Shown here piece after piece: positions 1 to 6,360 of a stretch of 10,937 bases of DNA; position 1 is the stretch's first letter, and every line of letters starts with the position of its first letter. The notes beneath the pieces are model-generated. The model was not told where the DNA came from and did no database searches. It was given only the letters and a program-made list of their open reading frames with translations. A program made the translations under genes and the position numbers. Source of the DNA: Salinirussus sp. (GTDB lineage: Archaea; Halobacteriota; Halobacteria; Halobacteriales; Haloarculaceae); assembly GCA_028275005.1 (NCBI GenBank), contig JAQCNN010000217.1:1-10937 (forward strand), in the 5' to 3' direction.

Positions 1-361
1 CGTCCTCGTCGTCGCCGTCTTCCTCCTCCGCCGGGAGGCGCTCGAGTTCGTCCGCCCGGGCGTGGTTCGAGTGGACCTCCGTCACCTCGACGCGCGCCCG
101 AGCCGGCGGCAGGGTGCCGTCGACCATGATGATGAAGCCGTCCTCGGTGCGGCCGACACCCGCGCCGCTCTCGTGGATGTCCTCGACCGCGACCACGACC
201 TCCTCGCCGCGCTTGACCGGCTGGGTCTTGAGGTCCTCGATGGGCTGGTCGTAGTGGTTACACCACTCCTTGCCCCCCCGGTCGCCGTAGTGGGTACACC
301 CCATCCCCTCGATTCGCTCGGAGAAGCTGGGGCACTCGTCGGCGAGTGGACAACTGGCCAT
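1..361 (-). CDS. TRAM-domain protein with N-terminal Cys cluster (3' end outside window)
   Basis: The visible part is 120 codons; the stop lies beyond the left edge. Residues about 48-106 form a TRAM-type beta-barrel (PVKRGEEVVV, ESGAGVGRTEDGFIIMV, LPPARARVEVTEV), the small RNA-binding fold also found in TrmA- and MiaB-type tRNA-modifying enzymes and in short archaeal proteins. Before it lie four cysteines (C4, C10, C22, C34) with nearby H24 and H36, which look like a metal site, either zinc or an Fe-S cluster. The tail becomes acidic (EEEDGDDED). No methyltransferase or radical-SAM domain is visible, so I infer a stand-alone RNA-binding protein, perhaps an RNA chaperone or translation factor. 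The start at 361 was chosen because MASCPLADEC keeps the Cys cluster and a TATA-like element lies about 25 bases upstream. An ATG at 366 is in another frame. Family assignment is fairly sure; function is not known. Confidence 0.85.
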   Translation of the reverse strand, partial: MASCPLADECPSFSERIEGMGCTHYGDRGGKEWCNHYDQPIEDLKTQPVKRGEEVVVAVEDIHESGAGVGRTEDGFIIMVDGTLPPARARVEVTEVHSNHARADELERLPAEEEDGDDED

Positions 362-381
362 ATCATGGCTAAACTGGCGCC

Positions 382-398
382 GGATTAGAAGTTTGCGC
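382..398 (-). promoter_or_regulatory. Likely promoter of the TRAM-domain gene
   Basis: On the minus strand this reads GCGCAAACTTCTAATCC. The TTCTAATCC part is TATA-like and centred about 25 bases before the ATG at 361, with a BRE-like GCAAAC just upstream. No ribosome-binding site lies between it and the start, so the mRNA is probably leaderless. Confidence 0.5.
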
Positions 399-451
399 TC
401 TCTGCTGCCGTGCTCAGCCGCATGCAGACTCGCCACAGCCGGCCCAGGGGG

Positions 452-1114
452 TCACTGAAACTTGGCGCCGAGGTCGTGGAGCCCCTCGTTGTTCGCGGCC
501 AGGTTGATCAACAGCGGGGTCAACGACTCCACCTCGGTGGCGTTCGCCAGCGGCCCGGCATCGAGTGCCCGCAGCCCCGCCATCTCGTCGGTCAGGTCGA
601 CGACCGTCGCCTTGGCGTCCGCGTCGTCGGCGACGACGGGCACGTCCCAGTCCAGGTCCGCGTCAAGGTCCCCCAGCCGCCCCGCCGCGAGGTTGTGGTA
701 GGCGCCGACGACAGGGACCCCATCGGGGGCGGCCTGGGCGGCGAGGGCGGTCACGCTGCCGACGCCCGGGGGGTTGTAGTGGAGGCCGGCCTCGTCGCCC
801 TGGAGGCCAACGGCCGGCGAGACCAGTACCCCCGAGAGGTCGTCGGCGACGGCCTCGACCGTGTCCGCGAGGTGGTACGCCGGCACCGCGAGGACCACGA
901 TATCCGCGCCCGCCGCGGCCTCGGGGTTTTCGGCGGCCCCGACCGTCGTCTCGACCCCGTGGTCGGCCAGCGTCGCCTCGTAGGCCGCGGCGGCGTCCGC
1001 CGCCTTCTCTGTCTCCCGCGAGCCGACGACGACCTCGTGGTCGGTGTCGCGGGCCAGCCGTAGCGCCAGTCCCTCGCCGATGTCCCCGGTGCCGCCGAGT
1101 AGTGCAACCTGCAT
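452..1114 (-). CDS. npdG: F420H2:NADP oxidoreductase (NADPH-dependent F420 reductase)
   Basis: The protein has 220 residues, the usual size of the family. It moves hydride between reduced coenzyme F420 and NADP in the cytoplasm. The N-terminus is a Rossmann fold with the dinucleotide loop LLGGTGDIGEG (residues 5-15). GSR at 31-33 after the second strand is the expected binding site for the 2'-phosphate of NADP(H). Later family-like stretches are ADIVVLAVPAYH, VSPAVGL, and VGAYHNLAAG, followed by the C-terminal LDAGPLANATEVESLTPLLIN segment typical of NpdG/Fno proteins. Haloarchaea make F420, so the gene fits. The ATG at 1114 starts directly on the first strand (MQVALLGG), leaving no room for a later start. 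It follows the MFS gene by 45 bases on the same strand but has its own promoter-like element. Family membership is confident; the preferred direction of electron flow cannot be read from sequence. Confidence 0.9.
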   Translation of the reverse strand: MQVALLGGTGDIGEGLALRLARDTDHEVVVGSRETEKAADAAAAYEATLADHGVETTVGAAENPEAAAGADIVVLAVPAYHLADTVEAVADDLSGVLVSPAVGLQGDEAGLHYNPPGVGSVTALAAQAAPDGVPVVGAYHNLAAGRLGDLDADLDWDVPVVADDADAKATVVDLTDEMAGLRALDAGPLANATEVESLTPLLINLAANNEGLHDLGAKFQ

Positions 1115-1136
1115 ACCTGTCCGGTCGGGAACCGGC

Positions 1137-1148
1137 GACTAAGCGCTT
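1137..1148 (-). promoter_or_regulatory. Likely npdG promoter
   Basis: The minus strand reads AAGCGCTTAGTC. The CTTAG core is TATA-like and lies about 27 bases before the npdG ATG. AAGCGCTT (1141-1148) is a perfect palindrome. A short dyad, CCGGT/ACCGG (1121-1125 and 1131-1135), sits between the TATA-like element and the start and could be an operator. The match to a TATA consensus is only moderate. Confidence 0.35.
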
Positions 1149-1159
1149 GTGTTTGTGTG

Positions 1160-2476
1160 TCAGTCCGCGGTGTCCGCGCCCGTCCCCCCGAGATTGCGTG
1201 CGGGCAGAAAGAGGTAGATGACGCCCGCGACGGCCGTCAGCCCCGCCAACAGTAGAAAGGCCTCGGTAAAGAGGTCGTAGTCGGCCATCGCCCCGACGGC
1301 CGTCGAGCCGAAGGCGCCGACCATGAAGAACCCCGTCCGGACTGCCCCCCAGGCCGTCCCGCGAACGTCCGGCGGGAGCAGGGCAACGATGTAGGCATTC
1401 GAGATCGGACCGACCGACAGGCGCATCCCGAGGACGGCCGCGACCAGCCCGAGCCCGAGGATGTCACCGGTGTACGGCAGCGCCACGAGCGGGAGGACGC
1501 CGACGAAGGCCACAACCGCGAGCACGCGTCCGTGGCCGTACCGGTCCGCGAGGACCCCGCCGACGGACTGGAAGACGGCCCCGCTGAGAAAGAGGACCCC
1601 AAAGAGGAGGCCCGCGGTCGCCGCGGTCAGCCCCTTTGCGGTCACGAGATAGGTTGTAAAGAAGGCGGTCAGCCCCTGGAAGACAAAGAGCATCAGCGCC
1701 GCGCCGAGCACCGCGAGCGCGACCTTCCGGGAGGAGACGGCCCGCCTGACTGCGGCAACTCGGCCACGGAGACTTGCCGCCCCGCCGTCGGTGCGGGTGT
1801 CGGGGTCCGCGTCGGGGTCGTCGAGAGCCCCGGCCTCGGCCGGCCCGTCACCCTCGACGGCCCCCGTCGACTGGGTCGGCACGGTCCGGTAGAGTGCAAC
1901 CCCGGCGACCAGAAAGCCGGGGGCAGTGAGCCCGAGTGCGCCCCGCCAGCCGACCACACCGGTCGCGTAGGTGGCCGCCGCCGGCAACAGCGCGGCGCCC
2001 ACACTGCCGGCCGCGAGGACGGTCCCGAAGGCCGCCCCGTCCTGTTCGGTGTAGATACGGGTGAGCGCGGTCCCTCGCGGCGGGCCGTACACCCCGGACG
2101 CCAGCCCGTAGGCCCCGGTTGCCACGAGAAAGACGGCGAAGGTCGGCGAGAGGGCGTAAACACCCATCGTGACGGCGCCGGCGACCGCGCTCGCCGCGAG
2201 CAGCGTCCGCTCGCCGGCCCGGTCGACCAGCGCGCCGGCCGGGAACTGCATCGCGGCGTAGGTCACCCACAGCAGGGTGACCGCCGCCCCGGCCGCGGTG
2301 TCCGACACCACGAAATCCTCCCGGATGGCCGGCAGCAGCGCCGGAACGACAAAACGCAAGCCGAGGGTGAAAAACCACCCGCCGGCGATGGCGAGCAGTG
2401 TCCAGCCCCGCCCGCCGCCACGGAGCCCCCTGACGACGGTGCGCAGGCGTGCAGTGTAGCTGTCCGGGGACGACAC
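1160..2476 (-). CDS. MFS transporter, 12 transmembrane helices
   Basis: The protein has 438 residues from a GTG start at 2476. It is an integral membrane permease of the major facilitator superfamily, driven by an ion gradient; the substrate cannot be told from sequence. Hydrophobic helices fall in two groups of six (residues about 25-200 and 250-425). Both halves carry the motif A loop after their second helix: GALVDRAGER (81-90) and GGVLADRYGHGR (306-317). Between the halves is an acidic, probably cytoplasmic loop (about 205-235, with DDPDADPDTRTD). An upstream in-frame ATG at 2551 would add 25 residues rich in Arg, Cys and Pro (SAPPRLPVRVRSVRVF...), unlike a haloarchaeal N-terminus. The GTG start also has a TTTTGTG element 25 bases upstream. 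The gene is divergent from mtaD, so a link to purine, nucleoside or methionine-cycle compounds is possible but unproven. Confidence 0.88.
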   Translation of the reverse strand: MSSPDSYTARLRTVVRGLRGGGRGWTLLAIAGGWFFTLGLRFVVPALLPAIREDFVVSDTAAGAAVTLLWVTYAAMQFPAGALVDRAGERTLLAASAVAGAVTMGVYALSPTFAVFLVATGAYGLASGVYGPPRGTALTRIYTEQDGAAFGTVLAAGSVGAALLPAAATYATGVVGWRGALGLTAPGFLVAGVALYRTVPTQSTGAVEGDGPAEAGALDDPDADPDTRTDGGAASLRGRVAAVRRAVSSRKVALAVLGAALMLFVFQGLTAFFTTYLVTAKGLTAATAGLLFGVLFLSGAVFQSVGGVLADRYGHGRVLAVVAFVGVLPLVALPYTGDILGLGLVAAVLGMRLSVGPISNAYIVALLPPDVRGTAWGAVRTGFFMVGAFGSTAVGAMADYDLFTEAFLLLAGLTAVAGVIYLFLPARNLGGTGADTAD

Positions 2477-2493
2477 GACAGGAGGCTCACACC

Positions 2494-2506
2494 GGTCACA
2501 AAAGAC
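2494..2506 (-). promoter_or_regulatory. Likely promoter of the MFS gene; decides its start
   Basis: The minus strand reads TCTTTTGTGACCG around here. TTTTGTG is centred about 25 bases before GTG 2476, the same spacing as at other genes in this window. It lies inside the 25-codon extension that would follow from the ATG at 2551, so a leaderless transcript from here would begin at the GTG. Confidence 0.45.
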
Positions 2507-2573
2507 CCTGACGGACCGCACCCGGACCGGCAGACGCGGCGGCGCTGACACGGGGGGTGACCGGCCGACGACC

Positions 2574-2597
2574 GGGGGATTGACACCCCCTGCGGGG
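2574..2597 (+). promoter_or_regulatory. mtaD upstream region with two competing small hairpins
   Basis: A weak TATA-like ATTGAC (2579-2584) is centred about 28 bases before the mtaD ATG at 2609. It sits in the loop of a dyad, GGGGG (2574-2578) and CCCCC (2586-2590). The C run can also pair with GGGG at 2594-2597 around TGC. The symmetry may be chance in GC-rich DNA or may mark an operator. No ribosome-binding site is seen before the ATG. Confidence 0.3.
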
Positions 2598-2608
2598 CAA
2601 CCCGGGGT

Positions 2609-3907
2609 ATGAGCGACCTGCTCGTCTCGGGAGGGCGTGTGCTCCGCCCCTCGGGAACTGTCGAACGCGCGGACGTACTACTCGACCAGGATGCGGGCAG
2701 CATCACGGCCGTCGACGAGCCCGGCGCGGTGGCCGGTGCCGACGAGCTCGACGCCGCGGGGGGGCTGGTCATCCCGGGGCTGGTCAACGCCCACACCCAC
2801 GTCGCGATGACGCTGTTCCGGGGGGCGGCCGACGACAAGCCCCTGGATGCGTGGCTCCAGGAGGACATCTGGCCGGTCGAGGCCGAACTCCGGGCCGAGG
2901 ACGTCGCCGCCGGCACCCGTCTGGGGGTCGCGGAGATGGTCCGCTCGGGGACGACCGCCTTTGGCGATATGTACTTCTTCATGGACGAGGTCGCGGCGGT
3001 GGCCGCCGAGACGGGGGTGCGCGCCCGGCTGGGTCACGGCTGCATCTCTGTCGGTCGCCCGGAGACGGAGGCCGTCGCCGACTTCGAGGAAGGGCTGGAC
3101 TTTGCCCGGGAGTACGACGGTCACGCCGACGGCCGTGTCCGGACGATGTTCACCCCACACAGCCTGACGACCGTCGACGAGGCACACTTCGAGACGTTTC
3201 TCCCCCGGGCCCGCGAGGCCGACCTCCCGGTCCACTTCCACGCAAACGAGACGACCGACGAGGTCGACCCCATCTTGGAGGAGCGCGGCCAGCGCCCGCT
3301 CGCCTGGGCCGACGACCTGGGACTGCTCGCCGAGGACTCCTTTGTTGCCCACGGCGTCCACGTCGACGAGACGGAGATTGACCGACTGGCCGAGCGCGGC
3401 ACCGCGGTGGTTCACTGCCCGGCCTCGAACATGAAACTGGCCTCGGGAATGGCCCCGGTCCAGGAGTTGCTCGACGCCGGTGTGACCGTCGGCCTCGGCA
3501 CCGACGGCGCGGCCTCGAACAACGACCTGGACATGTTCGACGAGGTGCGCGACGCGGCGATGCTCGGAAAACTGGCTGCCGACGACGCCAGCGCGGTCGA
3601 CGCTCACACCGCGGTTCGGCTCGCAACCGAGGGTAGCGCGGCCGCACTGGGGGTCGACAGCGGGCGACTCGAAGCCGGCGCGAACGCCGACCTGGCGGTA
3701 CTGGACCTGGACGCTCCACACCTCACGCCACAGCACGACCTCGTGAGCCACCTGGCCTACGCCGCCAGCGGCAGTGACGTCCGTCACACGGTCTGTGACG
3801 GCCAGGTGCTGATGCGGGACCGGGAGCTCACCACCATCGACCTGGACGCCGCGCGCCAGGCGGCCGAGCAGCAGGCGCGAGCGCTGTTCGAGCGGGCGGC
3901 CGACTGA
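2609..3907 (+). CDS. mtaD: 5-methylthioadenosine / S-adenosylhomocysteine deaminase (amidohydrolase)
   Basis: The protein has 432 residues, normal for the MtaD/DadD family. These cytoplasmic metal enzymes deaminate the adenine ring of 5'-methylthioadenosine, SAH and, in methanogens, 5'-deoxyadenosine, giving the inosine analogues. The full set of active-site residues is visible: the HTH metal pair at H62 and H64 (LVNAHTHVAMTLFRG), H211 and E214 in HFHANET, H248 in VAHGVH, and D299 in GLGTDGAASNN. The last of these, together with HCPASNMKLASG before it, is characteristic of this subfamily and separates it from guanine and cytosine deaminases. Small beta-domain pieces at both ends (MSDLLVSGGRVL and ADLAVLDLD) complete the composite fold. 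The SAH-hydrolase-family gene lies about 1.1 kb downstream on the same strand, so both enzymes of SAH disposal are nearby. Exact preference among MTA, SAH and 5'-deoxyadenosine cannot be read off. Confidence 0.9.
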   Translation: MSDLLVSGGRVLRPSGTVERADVLLDQDAGSITAVDEPGAVAGADELDAAGGLVIPGLVNAHTHVAMTLFRGAADDKPLDAWLQEDIWPVEAELRAEDVAAGTRLGVAEMVRSGTTAFGDMYFFMDEVAAVAAETGVRARLGHGCISVGRPETEAVADFEEGLDFAREYDGHADGRVRTMFTPHSLTTVDEAHFETFLPRAREADLPVHFHANETTDEVDPILEERGQRPLAWADDLGLLAEDSFVAHGVHVDETEIDRLAERGTAVVHCPASNMKLASGMAPVQELLDAGVTVGLGTDGAASNNDLDMFDEVRDAAMLGKLAADDASAVDAHTAVRLATEGSAAALGVDSGRLEAGANADLAVLDLDAPHLTPQHDLVSHLAYAASGSDVRHTVCDGQVLMRDRELTTIDLDAARQAAEQQARALFERAAD

Positions 3908-3926
3908 GCGCCGCCCGGGCCGCCGC

Positions 3927-3960
3927 AGCCGGTCGGCTCCCGGCGGTACGACCGGCTATT
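3927..3960 (+). terminator. Possible mtaD terminator hairpin
   Basis: AGCCGGTCG (3927-3935) pairs perfectly with CGACCGGCT (3949-3957) around a 13-base loop, 20 bases after the mtaD stop, and leads into the weakly T-rich ATTGATT. There is no long T run, and archaeal termination usually depends more on T tracts than on stems, so this is tentative. Confidence 0.3.
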
Positions 3961-3990
3961 GATTACCTGGACGATAACTGGTAATTAAAC
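3959..3990. promoter_or_regulatory. AT-rich dyad in the mtaD-secreted protein gap
   Basis: TTGATTACC (3959-3967) and GGTAATTAA (3980-3988) form a 9-base inverted repeat with one mismatch around a 12-base spacer. The block is strikingly AT-rich for its surroundings. TAATTAAA on the plus strand and TTTAATTACC on the minus strand both resemble archaeal TATA elements. It could be an operator, a second upstream promoter for the secreted-protein gene, or a promoter for a short antisense RNA. The rest of the 204-base gap (3908-4111) shows no gene. Confidence 0.35.
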
Positions 3991-4077
3991 CATCAGCGAG
4001 CAGCCTAAACCGTGTAACGATATTCGAGCGGGTCTCAGTCCGGCCGACACCAGGGTTGAACGGCCTGAACCACAGTA

Positions 4078-4088
4078 CGGGTTTATCG
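4078..4088 (+). promoter_or_regulatory. Likely promoter of the secreted-protein gene
   Basis: GGGTTTATCGG has a TATA-like TTTATC at 4082-4087, centred about 27 bases before the ATG at 4112, with no ribosome-binding site in between. This points to a leaderless mRNA. Confidence 0.45.
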
Positions 4089-4111
4089 GGACGCTCGGCA
4101 CAGACACAGGT

Positions 4112-4963
4112 ATGACACGACAGGCACTGTTCGCGGTTGCGATGGTCCTGGCGATGGTCGGGGCACCCCTGACCGGGGCCGTGGCGGCAGCCGACTCGAC
4201 CGGGAACGGCACAACCCTCTCGGTCGGTGTGACACAGGACGACGACGAGGTGGCGGTGTCGGTGACACGGAACGACACCGGCGTGGCCAACGCCTCGGTG
4301 CTCGTCGAACCCGTCGACAACGACACCTACGCGGGAACGGGGGAGTACGCTACCGGCGACGACGGGGAGGTCGAGTTGCCGGCTCCTGCCGAGAATCTCA
4401 GTGTCGACGTGACGGCCGAGGCGGACAACGAGACGGCGACCACCACCGCCGGGCTGGTCGCAGTCGAGGAAAACGAGACTGACGACAACGGGACCGACAG
4501 CTTCGGCAAGCGCGTCTCGGCGTACATCCTCGCGCTGCACAACGACCAGAACGTGACGCGGATCGGCCCCTACGTCGCGGCGTTCGTGACCGCGGAGAAC
4601 CCCGGCAACGCGCCCGACCACGCCGGCCCGCCGGCCTTCGTCCTCGACGGTGACGACGACAACGAGACCGAGGACAACGAGACCGACGACCGTGGCCCGC
4701 CGGCACACGCCGGCCCGCCAGAGGACCGTGGTGACGGTGCGGAGGTCAACGGGACCGGGGACAACGAGACCGACGACCGTGGCCCGCCGGCGCACGCCGG
4801 CCCGCCAGAGGACCGTGGTGACGACGCCGACGAGGAGGACGAGGACGACGAGAGCGATGACAGCGAGACGGATACCGAGGAGGCGGAGACGGAGGAGACC
4901 GATGCGGACGGCGAGGACGGCCCGCCGGACGATGCCGGGCCGCCGGACCGTGGGGACAGCTGA
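4112..4963 (+). CDS. Secreted acidic protein with Asn-glycosylation sequons and tandem repeats
   Basis: The protein has 283 residues. A Sec-type signal peptide covers about residues 1-26: MTRQ, a hydrophobic core, then GAVAA before ADST. It has no lipobox and no twin-arginine motif. Residues about 33-117 look like one beta-sandwich domain of the surface Ig-like or carboxypeptidase-regulatory type (SVGVTQ..., VANASVLVEP, YATGDDGEVELPAP, NLSVDVTAEA). A short helical segment at about 130-165 (FGKRVSAYILAL, GPYVAAFVTAENPGNAPDHAGPP) resembles stretches I know from other haloarchaeal surface proteins. After that come GPPAHAGPP repeats and a very acidic tail with no anchor helix, so the protein is probably released or loosely held. 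I count about 13 N-x-S/T sequons. The function is unknown. It lies between mtaD and the SAH-hydrolase-family gene on the same strand, but nothing visible ties it to their chemistry. Confidence 0.85.
   Translation: MTRQALFAVAMVLAMVGAPLTGAVAAADSTGNGTTLSVGVTQDDDEVAVSVTRNDTGVANASVLVEPVDNDTYAGTGEYATGDDGEVELPAPAENLSVDVTAEADNETATTTAGLVAVEENETDDNGTDSFGKRVSAYILALHNDQNVTRIGPYVAAFVTAENPGNAPDHAGPPAFVLDGDDDNETEDNETDDRGPPAHAGPPEDRGDGAEVNGTGDNETDDRGPPAHAGPPEDRGDDADEEDEDDESDDSETDTEEAETEETDADGEDGPPDDAGPPDRGDS
4661..4834 (+). repeat. Tandem duplication, 87-base (29-residue) period
   Basis: Two adjacent copies lie at 4661-4747 and 4748-4834. The core, 4673-4735 against 4760-4822, is 63 bases with a single silent difference (GCA versus GCG). 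It encodes DNETDDRG, then PPAHAGPPEDRGD twice over. The flanking 12 bases on the left differ at two positions and the right flank has diverged. A degenerate third piece, DGPPDDAGPPDRGD, closes the protein. The near identity points to a recent duplication within the gene. Confidence 0.85.
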
Positions 4964-5018
4964 CCTGAACACGCCGCCGCTCGGGTCGCCGGCTCGGCTG
5001 ACCGTGCCGGCTTCGGTA

Positions 5019-5029
5019 GGGTTTTGCCG
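5019..5029 (+). promoter_or_regulatory. Possible promoter of the SAH-hydrolase-family gene
   Basis: GGGTTTTGCCG is the only T-rich patch in the 87-base gap after the secreted-protein gene and is centred about 27 bases before ATG 5051. No ribosome-binding site precedes that ATG. The match to a TATA consensus is weak. Confidence 0.3.
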
Positions 5030-5050
5030 GGCCCGACCCACTACTGTTGT

Positions 5051-6322
5051 ATGGCTGTTTCCATCAGTGAGCGACTGGATGACCCCGACGCCGCCCGGAC
5101 AGAGGGGCGCCGGAAGATCGAGTGGGTCCACCAACACATGCCGATCCTCTCGACGGTTCGTGAACGCTTCGAGGCCGAGCAACCGCTCGCCGGCGAGCGG
5201 GTCGGGATGGCGATGCACGTCGAGGCAAAGACGGCCGCGCTTGTCGAGGTGATCGCCGCCGGCGGCGCCGAGGTGGCCATTGCCGGCTGTAACCCACTCT
5301 CGACACACGACGACGTGAGCGCGGCACTGAACGCCGTCGACGGTGTCACCTCCTACGCCGAGCGTGGCGTCGACGACGAGGCTTACTACGCGGCCATCGA
5401 GGCTGTCATCGACCACGAACCCACCATCACTGTCGACGACGGCGGTGACATGGTCTTTGCGATCCACGAGGACCACCCCGAGCTGCTCGAGACGGTTATC
5501 GGGGGCTGTGAGGAGACGACGACCGGTGTTCACCGACTGCGTGCGATGGACGACGACGGCGCCCTCGAGTACCCGATGTTTGCGGTCAACGACACGCCGA
5601 CAAAGCGACTGTTCGACAACGTCCACGGCACCGGCGAGTCCGCGCTGGCCACTATCGCGATGACGACCAACCTCTCGTGGGCCGGCAAAACTGTCGTTGT
5701 CGCCGGCTACGGCTACTGCGGAAAGGGTGTCGCAAAGAAGGCCAGCGGTCAGAACGCGAACGTCGTCGTGACCGAGGTCGACCCACGGCGGGCCCTGGAG
5801 GCACACATGGAGGGTTACGAGGTGTTGCCGATGGCCGAGGCCGCCCGCGAGGGCGACGTCTTCGTCACGACGACAGGCAACCGTGACGTCATCGTCGAGG
5901 AACACTTCGAGGCGATGCAGGACGGCGCAATCCTGGCCAACGCCGGCCACTTCGACGTAGAGATCGACGTCGAGGGGCTCGGGGACCTGGCGGCCGACAG
6001 CTACGAGGTGCGCGATGGGGTCCAGGCCTACGAGCTCGCCGACGGCCGCCAGCTGAACGTCCTCGCGGAGGGGCGGCTCGTCAACCTTGCGGCGCCGGTC
6101 GCGTTGGGCCACCCTGTCGAGGTGATGGACCAGAGCTTCGGCGTACAGGCGCTCTGTGTGGAGGAGCTGCTCGAGGGCGACTACGAGCCCGGCGTCCACG
6201 ACGTCCCAGACGCGGTCGACCGTGAGGTGGCCGATATCAAGCTGGAAGCTGAGGGTGTCGGCTATGACTCGCTGAGCGACGAGCAACGCGAGTACATGAG
6301 CTCCTGGCAACACGGCACCTGA
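5051..6322 (+). CDS. ahcY: S-adenosylhomocysteine hydrolase family (possibly S-inosylhomocysteine hydrolase)
   Basis: The protein has 423 residues. The family uses tightly bound NAD to split SAH reversibly into homocysteine and adenosine, relieving product inhibition of methyltransferases. Catalytic landmarks are present: the pair at D129-D130 in VDDGGD, E154-E155 in EETTTGVH, K185 with D189-N190 in NDTPTKRLFDN, H300 in NAGHFDVEID and H354 in LGHPVEVM. The NAD loop is GYGYCGKG (219-226), the archaeal/Thermotoga style. The substrate segment is MHVEAKTA, so K60 sits where canonical enzymes have the adenine-contacting Glu or Gln. Together with the nearby mtaD, this suggests S-inosylhomocysteine as substrate, as reported in Methanocaldococcus. 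The chain ends at SSWQHGT and lacks the KPDHYRY-type tail of eukaryotic enzymes. ATG 5051 is preferred over a TTG at 5024, which would add PGPTHYCC before the conserved start. The family is certain; the substrate is not. Confidence 0.92.
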   Translation: MAVSISERLDDPDAARTEGRRKIEWVHQHMPILSTVRERFEAEQPLAGERVGMAMHVEAKTAALVEVIAAGGAEVAIAGCNPLSTHDDVSAALNAVDGVTSYAERGVDDEAYYAAIEAVIDHEPTITVDDGGDMVFAIHEDHPELLETVIGGCEETTTGVHRLRAMDDDGALEYPMFAVNDTPTKRLFDNVHGTGESALATIAMTTNLSWAGKTVVVAGYGYCGKGVAKKASGQNANVVVTEVDPRRALEAHMEGYEVLPMAEAAREGDVFVTTTGNRDVIVEEHFEAMQDGAILANAGHFDVEIDVEGLGDLAADSYEVRDGVQAYELADGRQLNVLAEGRLVNLAAPVALGHPVEVMDQSFGVQALCVEELLEGDYEPGVHDVPDAVDREVADIKLEAEGVGYDSLSDEQREYMSSWQHGT

Positions 6323-6340
6323 GCCGGCACTGACCCCGGC

Positions 6341-6360
6341 CCTTTTGTCCGTCCGCGGAC
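6341..6360 (+). terminator. Possible terminator after the SAH-hydrolase-family gene
   Basis: CCTTTTGTCC, about 19 bases after the stop, carries a short T tract, followed by the perfect palindrome GTCCGCGGAC (6351-6360). The next gene is convergent, so a terminator is expected in this 144-base gap. The T tract has only four bases, so the call is weak. The rest of 6361-6466 shows no gene. Confidence 0.3.

Noticed and set aside
1532..2548. A 338-codon plus-strand frame opposite the MFS gene
   Set aside because: Its product is hydrophilic, Arg/Gly/Pro-rich and without motifs, while the minus strand encodes a clear 12-helix permease.
2477..2551. N-terminal extension of the MFS gene to an ATG at 2551
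   Set aside because: The added 25 residues are basic and contain two cysteines, and a promoter-like element lies within them; the GTG at 2476 fits better.
2678..3787. A 369-codon minus-strand frame inside mtaD
   Set aside because: It is fully antisense to an enzyme with all active-site residues; composition is typical of a shadow frame.
3908..4111. A search for a tRNA or other structured RNA in the largest gap
   Set aside because: No cloverleaf arms, TTCRA loop or CCA end are visible; only the hairpin and AT-rich dyad described above stand out.
3956..6313. A 785-codon open frame on the minus strand, antisense to the secreted-protein and SAH-hydrolase-family genes
   Set aside because: Its translation is rich in Val, Arg, His and Gly with no recognisable domain, and it opposes two well-supported genes. 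GC-rich codon bias removes stops from the antisense frame, so such long shadows are expected.
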